The notes under the pieces: generated by a model
What the model was told of the DNA's origin: nothing
The model's input: the letters and a program-made list of their open reading frames with translations, nothing else
Database searches by the model: none
Position numbers and translations under genes: made by a program
Part shown: one piece after another, positions 57,190 through 64,000 of the stretch
Layout: each line of letters opens with the position of its first letter
How positions within the stretch are numbered: position 1 is the stretch's first letter
Source: Isoperla grammatica
Lineage: Eukaryota > Arthropoda > Insecta > Plecoptera > Perlodidae
Direction of reading: 5' to 3'
Length of the DNA stretch: 64,000 nt
Assembly: GCA_945910005.1 (NCBI GenBank)
Contig: OX246744.1
Span: 38,260,011-38,324,010 of the forward strand

Positions 57190-58107
57190 ATTGAGAAATT
57201 TTCCATTTTCAATTCCTGTGCAAACTTGTCCTCGTCAAGCATTTTTATTTCTTTCACAATTTTATTTTGTAGGCCTGAAGTATTATTTTTACTGCAGTAA
57301 CCTATTTGTGCAAGAAGTATATTGTGGTCACTAATTGGATCTATGATTGTTGACATAACAATTTTGTTTTTTAGTTATATTTGAAATAAAATGGTCTATA
57401 ATAGATTGCGAGTTCTGACCAATTCTGGTGGGAATGTTGTTACTTATAGAGAATCCATTGCTCTGACATACAGATTCATAGTCCTCGCGAACTGGAGATG
57501 CGGATAGCAAGTCTACATTAGTATCACCCATAATAATAGCATATCTCTTATCGTATTTGCTTAGAACTATATCGAGGCGATTCAGAAATATGTTCCTTGA
57601 TTCAACACAGTTATTAGGTACTCGGTATATACCACCGATAATAAGTTTAGGAAAGAATGCATAGTTACTTATCTTTATAAATATCATGTAAGTTTCATTT
57701 TCTGTACTATCGAAGTCCACTACACAGTCAAGGTTCTCTTTTATATATATACCAATACCTCCACCTCTTTTTTTGGGACCTGTTTCACATCGACAAGAAA
57801 AAAAGCTATTAAACCCAGGTATGTTGTAGTACTTTGATTCATGATCATACAACCAAGTCTCTGATATGACTATTGCAGTTAGGTCTAAGTTGATAGTATT
57901 TATTATAGTTTGAATTTCGTCAAGTCTATTTGGATTGTGGAGACTGCGAGCATTTATATGCATTATGTTTAAACTCTTATCATCTATTTTATGCTTAGAA
58001 ACTGACACATCATGTTTGTCTACAAAACAGTTAATTGATTCATACATTACATTAGTTGTTTCAACACCAGCTGGATGATCAGGACACACATCTAGATTGT
58101 GCTCCAT
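57190..58107 (-). pseudogene. LINE ORF2, APE endonuclease domain (CR1/Jockey-type), frameshifted and cut by the gap
   Basis: ATG at 58107 starts MEHNLDVCPDHPAG. Endonuclease motifs follow in order: LNIMHINARSL, VISETWL, RGGGIGIYI, IMGDTNVDLL, IDHFISN. The final SDHNIL lies in another frame after a shift near 57350. These supply the catalytic Asn, Glu, Asp-x-Asn and Asp-His residues of APE nucleases, which nick the target to prime reverse transcription. The start overlaps the ORF1 stop (TGATG). The reverse transcriptase would follow in the N gap, and no RT motif is found to its left. Confidence 0.88.
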
Positions 58108-59220
58108 CACTGGCTGTTGGTAGCAACACTGCCAGCTTCTTCCGACTGCTGGCTATTACCTGCGCTGTGAGGCCTAGGCCCACTGTGACTGTTTTTATTT
58201 GATCTACTGATGATGTCTTCCACGTCCCACTCACACTTGATACGCACCGCTGGGGAGGACTCGTCTCGTCGAACAAGGATTGTCCCATTAGTGGTGGTCC
58301 AGACGAATTTGTAGAGGCACACACTCTTCAATTCTCTGGCCTTCCTGAGTAGGAACTTATTTCGTTGCGTGAGGTGTTGATTGATGAAAACCTGAGAGTT
58401 TTAACCTGGCAGGCCTAGGCCTAGCTCATTAGTATACAGACTTTTCTTCTCCTTCCTCTTGTTCAGGATTTCTTGTTTCTTGTCTCTGCGGCAAAACTTC
58501 ACAATGATCTTAGGAGGAACACCACGATCGCGATCACGTTGCCCCGTCGGTATTCGGTGACAGCCCTCCATATCCGATCTGTCTACGCTTACTCCTAAAG
58601 CACTTGCCATCTTGACAACTAGATCTTCTGTATTTTCGTGTCGAGACTCCGGAATGCCCGAGATTTCCAGATTATAGTTTTTCGAGTATTGTTCGTACTC
58701 ATTTAACTGCTCCCTTAATCCGTCGACCCCGTTATATAGATCATTTGTATCTTGTTTAACCCACTTTATCTCATTAGCTAATTTACTGTTGGTGACTTCT
58801 AGCTCCGTGATCTTGTTTTCTAGTCCTAGAACATGTGTTTCTAGCTTAGCCAACTCCCCCAAGCTTTGCTGGTTCATTTTTAGTAGGGTTAGAACTAGTT
58901 TCATTGCTGGATCCTTGGATTGAACAATGCATTTATCTACCTGCAGCATTAAATCATCCCTACTCACGTTAGAGTTCAGCACACCATGCTTGTTGAAGGA
59001 ACGTAGGCCTAGATCTGGGTCTAGGCCTAGGCCCCGGTCTCCATTGTCAGCCTTAACCTCCAAACACGGCTTACACATCCACTTTCCGTTCTGGACGTTA
59101 GCTTCCTCTCCATAATGTGATTTGAAACAATTTTTATGAAGTACATAGCCACATACTCCACTGCAGCAGACACTTTCTATTCTTTTACCTATGTTTCTAT
59201 TACATTCAGTACAGACTACA
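58107..59220 (-). pseudogene. LINE ORF1: PHD-like zinc finger, coiled coil and RNA-binding C-terminus
   Basis: From 59220 the frame reads PVVCTECNRNIGKRIESVCC, then a C-x2-C...C-x4-C...H-x2-C...C-x2-C set ending in GKWMCKPC (PHD-type finger), a coiled coil (LENKITELEVTNSKLANEIK), and NYNLEISGIPESRHENTEDL followed by GVPPKIIVKF, the layout of CR1-group ORF1 nucleic-acid-binding proteins. A stop at about 58400, within a CTAGGCCTAGGCCTGCC insertion-like stretch, separates it from a shifted frame with FINQHLTQRNKFLLRKAREL and VWTTTNGTILVRRD, which ends at 58107. The N-terminus is cut by a MITE; no ATG is available. Confidence 0.82.
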
Positions 59221-59471
59221 GGGCCCAGATTCACAAAGGTGCCTAGTGCTAAGACGTCCTAGTTTAGGCAAATCTTAGTGATATAAATCACGCATATGTC
59301 CTTCTGCAATGTCATACAGATGCAATATAGTCAAATATCAACAATTTAACTAATAATATTTAATTTGTGAATGTGTAGTAATACCAAGATTGATTTATCT
59401 TGATTTATCTAGTTAGGATTTGCCTAACTTAGGACAACTTAAGAGTTAGGCATCTTTGTGAATCCAGGCCC
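59221..59471. mobile_element. MITE with GGGCCCAGATTCACAAAG ends at the LINE 5' side
   Basis: GGGCCCAGATTCACAAAGGTG at 59221 pairs with its imperfect complement ending at 59471 (CATCTTTGTGAATCCAGGCCC). Inner words CCTAGTTTAGGCAAATCTTA / TAGGATTTGCCTAACTTAGG also pair. No target duplication is obvious. It truncates LINE ORF1, whose apparent start codon (GTG at 59234) actually lies in this MITE. Confidence 0.8.
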
Positions 59472-59489
59472 ACCCTGCTTAAAATTCCC

Positions 59490-61940
59490 ATGGATACTGG
59501 TTGGTTACGAGATGTAATTCTTAGTGTAACACATAAGAACTGGACGGTTTCACACAGAACCAATCGTAACATGTTTCCAATGAATTCCATTTGAAATTGT
59601 AACTAACCGGAACAATGCGTAATAAACCAGCAATAGATGTAACCCATGGTAACGGCAACCAATAAGAATCTAATGTAACAAACTGGAACATGTTTCTTAT
59701 CGTAATCAAACGTATTCCATGGTAACGGCAACCAATAAGAATCTAATGTAACAAACTGGAAAATGTTTCTTATCGTAACCAAACGTATTCCATGGTAACG
59801 GCAACCAATAAGAATCTAATATCACAACTGGGAAAGTGTTTCTTATCGTAATCAACCGTATTCCATGGTAACGGCAACCAATAAGAATATGATGTAACAA
59901 ACTGGAACATGTTTCTTATCGTAACCAAACGTATTTCATGGTAACGGCAACCAATAAGAATCTAATGTAACAAACTGGAAAATGTTTCTTATCGTAACCA
60001 ACCGTATTCCATGGTAATGGCAACCAATAAGAATCTAATGTAACAAACTGGAACATGTTTCGTATCGTAATCAACCGTATGGTAACGGCCACCAATAAGA
60101 ATCTAATGTAACAAACTGGAACATGTTTCTTATCGTAACAAACCGTATTCCATGGTAACGGCAACCAATAAGAATCTAATGTAACAAACTGGAACATGTT
60201 TTTTATCGTAACCAAACGTATTTCATGGTAACGGCAACCAATAAGAATCTTATGTAACAAACTGGAAAATGTTTCTTATCGTAACCAACCGTATTCCATG
60301 GTAATGGCAACCAATAAGAATCTAATGTAACAAACTGGAACATGTTTCTTATCGTAACAAACCGTATTCCATGGTAACGGCAACCAATAAGAATCTAATG
60401 TAACAAACTGGAACATGTTTTTTATCGTAACCAAACGTATTTCATGGTAACGGCAACCAATAAGAATCTTATGTAACAAACTGGAAAATGTTTCTTATCG
60501 TAATCAACCGTATTCCATGGTAACGGCAACCAAAAAGAATCTGATGTAACAAACTGGAACACGTTTCTTATCGTAACTAACCGTATTCCATGGTAACGGC
60601 AACCAAAAAGAATCTGATGTAACAAACTGGAACACGTTTCTTATCGTAACCAACCGTATTCCATGGTAACGGCAACCAATAAGAATCTAATGTAACAAAC
60701 TGGAACATGTTTCGTATCGTAATCAACCGTATTTCATGGTAACAGCAACCAATAAGAATCTAATGTAACAAACTGGAACATGTTTCTTATCGTAACCAAC
60801 CGTATTCCATGGTAACGGCAACCAAAAAGAATCTGATGTAACAAACTGGAACACGTTTCTTATCGTAACTAACCGTATTCCATGGTAACGGCAACCAAAA
60901 AGAATCTGATGTAACAAACTGGAACACGTTTCTTATCGTAACCAACCGTATTCCATGGTAACGGCAACCAATAAGAATCTAATGTAACAAACTGGAACAT
61001 GTTTCGTATCGTAATCAACCGTATTTCATGGTAACAGCAACCAATAAGAATCTAATGTAACAAACTGGAACATGTTTCTTATCGTAACCAACCGTATTCC
61101 ATGGTAACGGGAACCAATAAGAATCTGATGTAACAAACTGGAACATGTTTCTTATCGTAACCAAACGTATTCCATGGTAACGGCAACCAATAAGAATCTA
61201 ATGTAACAAACTGGAACATGTTTCGTATCGTAATCAACCGTATTCCATGGTAACGGGAACCAATAAGAATCTGATGTAACAAACTGGAACATGTTTCTTA
61301 TCGTAACCAACCGTATTCCATGGTAACGGCAACCAATAAGAATCTAATGTAACAAACTGGAACATGTTTCGTATCGTAACCAAACGTATTTCATGGTAAC
61401 GGCAACCAATAAGAATCTAATGTAACAAACTGGAACATGTTTCTTATCGTAACCAACCGTATTCCATGGTAACGGGAACCAATAAGAATCTGATGTAACA
61501 AACTGGAACATGTTTCTTATCGTAACCAAACGTATTCCATGGTAACGGCAACCAATAAGAATCTAATGTAACAAACTGGAACATGTTTCGTATCGTAATC
61601 AACCGTATTTCATGGTAACGGCAACCAATAAGAATCTAATGTAACAAACTGGAAATTATTTCTTATCGTAACGAACCGTATTCCATGGTAACAGCAACCA
61701 ATAAGAATCTGATGTAACAAACTGGAACATGTTTCTTATCGTAACCAAACGTATTTCATGGTAACGGCAACCAATAAGAATCTAATGTAACAAACTGGAA
61801 AATGTTTCTTATCGTAACCAACCGTATTCCATGGTAACGGCAACCAATCAGAATCTAATGTAACAAACTGGAACATGTTTCGTATCGTAACCAACCGTAT
61901 TCCATGGTAACGGCAACCAATAAGAATCTAACGTAACAAG
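59490..61940 (+). repeat. 73-bp satellite, about 33 units
   Basis: CCATGGTAACGGCAACCAAT recurs with a strict 73-bp period (for example 59717 and 59790). Each unit has CATGGTAACGGCAACC, CCAATAAGAATCTAATGTAA, CAAACTGGAACATGTTTC and TATCGTAACCAA(A/C)CGTATT. The first units (59490-59640) are diverged, later ones differ by a few substitutions; a 146-300 bp higher-order pattern (AAAAAG-, GGGAACC- and CAGCAACC- variants) is visible. The minus-strand frames over it are repeat by-products. Confidence 0.97.
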
Positions 61941-62375
61941 TAGTAATTAATGGGAACCGTAACCGATGGGATTTACACGCAACCAAATGTCACCGTAACA
62001 AACCGTAATGACTAGTAATCAATGGGAACCATAACCAATGGGAATTATGTGTTACTGTAACAAACCGTAACGAGTAGTAATCAATGGGAACCGTAGTCGA
62101 TGGCATTTATACGCAACCAAATGTCACCGTAACAAACCGTAACGACTAGTAATCAATGGGAACCATAACAATGGGAATTATGTGTTACTGTAACAAACCG
62201 TAACGAGTAGTAATCAATGGGAACCGTAACCGATGGGATTTACACGCAACCAAATGTCACCGTAACAAACCGTAACGACTAGTAATCAATGGGAACCGTA
62301 ACCAATGGGAATCATGTGTTACCGTAACAAACCGTTACGAGTAGTAATCAATGGGAACTGTAACCGATGGGATAA
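61940..62375 (+). repeat. 134-bp satellite (two 67-bp halves), about 3 units
   Basis: GTAATCAATGGGAACC repeats about every 67 bp; CGAGTAGTAATC recurs at 62071, 62204 and 62338, giving a unit near 134 bp in which CGAGTAG and CGACTAG halves alternate. It abuts the 73-bp satellite and shares GTAACAAACCGTA words, so it probably evolved from it. Confidence 0.9.
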
Positions 62376-62859
62376 ATGGGATAACCGACCAATAAGAATC
62401 TAATGTAACAATCTGGAAAGTGTTTCTTAAATTCCATGGTCATGGCATTCTCTTCCAAGTGTTTTATGCCAAGTGTTTCTTACAAAACACAATTTACAAA
62501 TATAATCATAAAAAAAACATAATATCAATCATAATCCGCGGTATTAAATTCAATTAGCAGGTGCACCAACATAAGTTTTTATTGAAGTGCATTATTCGTA
62601 TTTTTTCGGTATGGTTTCCGTTTAGATCATTATAAGTTTATTAGATTTGTACTAAAACATCTCTAATTTGATATCTAAGAACGGGAAAAGCATAATAAAT
62701 AATAATGTAAAGTACGTCTTCACTTTTTGCGTGCATAAGTTGGTAACAGTCAGTCAGTCCGTTACGCAAGCCGGGTTTGAACCCAAGCCAAGCCAAGGGC
62801 AAGAGCGGCGTGTAATGGTGAGGTTTTTGTTTAGAACACGTGTGTTTACAGTTAAAATA

Positions 62860-62979
62860 ATGTCTTCGGACCACTCAGACGTTTTTGTGGAGTTTTTAGA
62901 ACATAAAGAAGTGTCTGTTATAACATCGAACAGTTACAAAATACCAAGTCATTTGAAGAACATAAAAATGGTAGCCTAG
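62860..62979 (+). CDS. Possible short ORF or exon, unknown
   Basis: ATG at 62860 opens 39 codons (MSSDHSDVFVEFLEHKEVSV, ITSNSYKIPSHLKNIKMVA) to TAG. The composition looks protein-like and a TAGGCC-free block surrounds it. No domain is recognised and no splice partner was found, so it may be chance. Confidence 0.2.
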   Translation: MSSDHSDVFVEFLEHKEVSVITSNSYKIPSHLKNIKMVA

Positions 62980-63099
62980 ACCAAGAAGTGAGGTTATGAG
63001 TCTAGCCTGGAAAGCGGAAGGCCTAGCGATGCGAGACTACTTGGCAAAGGTCCTAGCTCATTCCTGTAAGTATATACATAATACTTTAATATGTACGTA

Positions 63100-63430
63100 T
63101 ATAGCCATATACCTATAGTTTCGGGCCTACGGCCTAGGCCTAGGCCTACCTTCATCTCAAACTTGGCCCTATAGGCCTAAGCCTAGGGCCTTGGTCATTT
63201 ATAGGTAGCCTAGACCTAGACCTAGCATTGAGTCTAGCTAGGCCTAGGCCTACTGTGTATTGAGCTCTAGGCCTTGATATCCTGACTACGCCTAGCTAGG
63301 GCCAAGGCCTAGGCCTAGGCCTAGGCAAACAAAGGCAAATGTGGCCTAGCTTTTGGGCTTAGGCTAGGTCTATCATTACTAGGCCTAATCTTTGTGAACG
63401 CTTTCAGATGATCCCTAGGCCTACCGTTCA
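63100..63430 (+). repeat. CTAGGCCTAG-rich tract
   Basis: Dense TAGGCCTA/CTAGGCC words without a fixed period, up to four CTAGGC hexamers in a row at about 63307-63326. Similar tracts are at 11060, 13760, 29580 and 38830. Confidence 0.8.
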
Positions 63431-63467
63431 TGGGAACGTAACCTAGACCGAGGCTACCCTATATCAA

Positions 63468-63680
63468 GACTGGAGAAAGATGAGAAGAAAGACGAGATCC
63501 AGTTTAGGGCCAGGCCAGTGATGCCCAAGGCATTAAGTTTATTGATGAGTAATTGGTGGTCAATGGTGTCAAAGGCCTTACTTAGGTCGTAGAATAATCC
63601 AAGGGCATCGTCCCCTCTGTCAAGTGCTGAATATAAGGAAGAGAGGAAGGAGAAGATGGCAGTTAAGAGTGCATCGTTTC
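63468..63680 (-). pseudogene. LINE reverse-transcriptase fragment (motif A region)
   Basis: The minus strand reads ALLTAIFSFLSSLYSALDRG, then DDALGLFYDLSKAFDTIDHQ, LLINKLNALGITGLALNWIS. FYDLSKAFDTIDH is RT motif A with its catalytic Asp, and the following LL-x-KL-x-x-x-GI-x-G is the usual continuation in CR1/Jockey-type RTs. The fragment ends in CTAGGCC-rich sequence on the left and loses frame at about 63680. It may derive from the same LINE family as 57190-59220, whose RT is missing here. Confidence 0.85.
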
Positions 63681-63924
63681 AAGCAGAAACGGCGCTACCT
63701 ACTATCCAGTAGATTATATTTGTTTAGTGATTCAGGTCCATGCCTATCAGCTTCTCCTGACAACTTGAAGAAGGTATGCCTAAACAATTTTACTTTCAGA
63801 GTATTCTTGCATTCGGTGTTTTCATTGTAGGTCTATGTGTCTCATTCTCATCCCATGATAGGGTATAGGCTAGTATTGAATGCAGGCCTAAGAATTTCCG
63901 TAGAGGCTTACAAAAAACTGGCAT

Positions 63925-64000
63925 ATATAGGCCTAGCGCAACGCAAGCACAGCGTAAAAAATATGAACCAATACTTAACCTATATGGCCTCATCTCCAAC
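63925..64000. mobile_element. Left part of a MITE related to 15161-15919, cut by the window end
   Basis: AATATGAACCAAT-and TATGGCCTC(A/G)TCTCCAAC match 15216-15258 after a GCGCAA-rich start. The rest is outside the window. Confidence 0.65.

Noticed and set aside
56730..57356. ORFs running through the N gap
   Set aside because: They exist only because unknown bases hold no stop codons; only the minus-strand SDHNIL end has real support, as part of LINE ORF2.
59521..61529. Minus-strand ORFs with YWLPLPW repeats
   Set aside because: By-product of the 73-bp satellite, which cycles through all three frames.

Overview
This window looks like animal (metazoan) nuclear DNA, not prokaryotic. Coding exons are split by GT-AG introns with matching phases, most of the sequence is AT-rich non-coding DNA, and DNA transposons, LINE fragments and satellites dominate. 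The dispersed TAGGCCTA/CTAGGCC motif and the mix of elements suggest a marine invertebrate, possibly an echinoderm or hemichordate; the sequence alone does not settle the clade. A 200-N assembly gap lies at 56990-57189. Most long ORFs are accidental, and many have no ATG.

The clearest host gene is a minus-strand USP7-type deubiquitinase at the left edge. Seven exons (11606 down to 984) join with compatible phases and encode an acidic N-terminal tail, a TRAF-like MATH domain and the first part of the USP catalytic domain, including the Cys box. The 3' exons, with the His box and Ubl domains, lie beyond position 1, and the first exon was not found. Its introns are full of transposons, including a three-layer hAT nest with exact 8-bp target duplications. 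On the plus strand a short two-exon SAP-domain gene starts at 14965.

From 13.0 to 35.7 kb there is a diverged segmental duplication (about 13.04-18.20 kb against 28.78-35.74 kb). Copy 2 carries a 4.5-kb Harbinger-derived insertion (30558-35098), itself filled with at least five further elements, and copy 1 provides the approximate empty site. Between the copies lie a 45-bp tandem repeat split by a hAT element (21175-23095), several MITEs and long hairpins.

At 35979-39255 there is a formerly autonomous PIF/Harbinger transposon with two convergent genes: a MADF+BESS accessory protein (plus) and a HARBI1-type DDE transposase (minus). Both carry damage.

From 39755 to 51345 lies the most striking object: an 11.6-kb foldback-type element whose very long terminal inverted repeats are built from a 190-bp higher-order satellite, itself made of about four 47-bp modules rich in small palindromes. 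The centre carries a decayed zinc-finger-like ORF. A nearly identical direct copy of the inner arm and centre follows at 51346-54820 and keeps more of that ORF.

The right end holds a minus-strand CR1/Jockey-type LINE (ORF1, and the ORF2 endonuclease running into the gap), a 73-bp satellite (about 59.5-61.9 kb), a 134-bp satellite (61.94-62.37 kb), a CTAGGCC-rich tract and a second LINE reverse-transcriptase fragment at 63.5 kb. Coordinates, target duplications and splice sites were read by eye; family names are inferences from recognised motifs.
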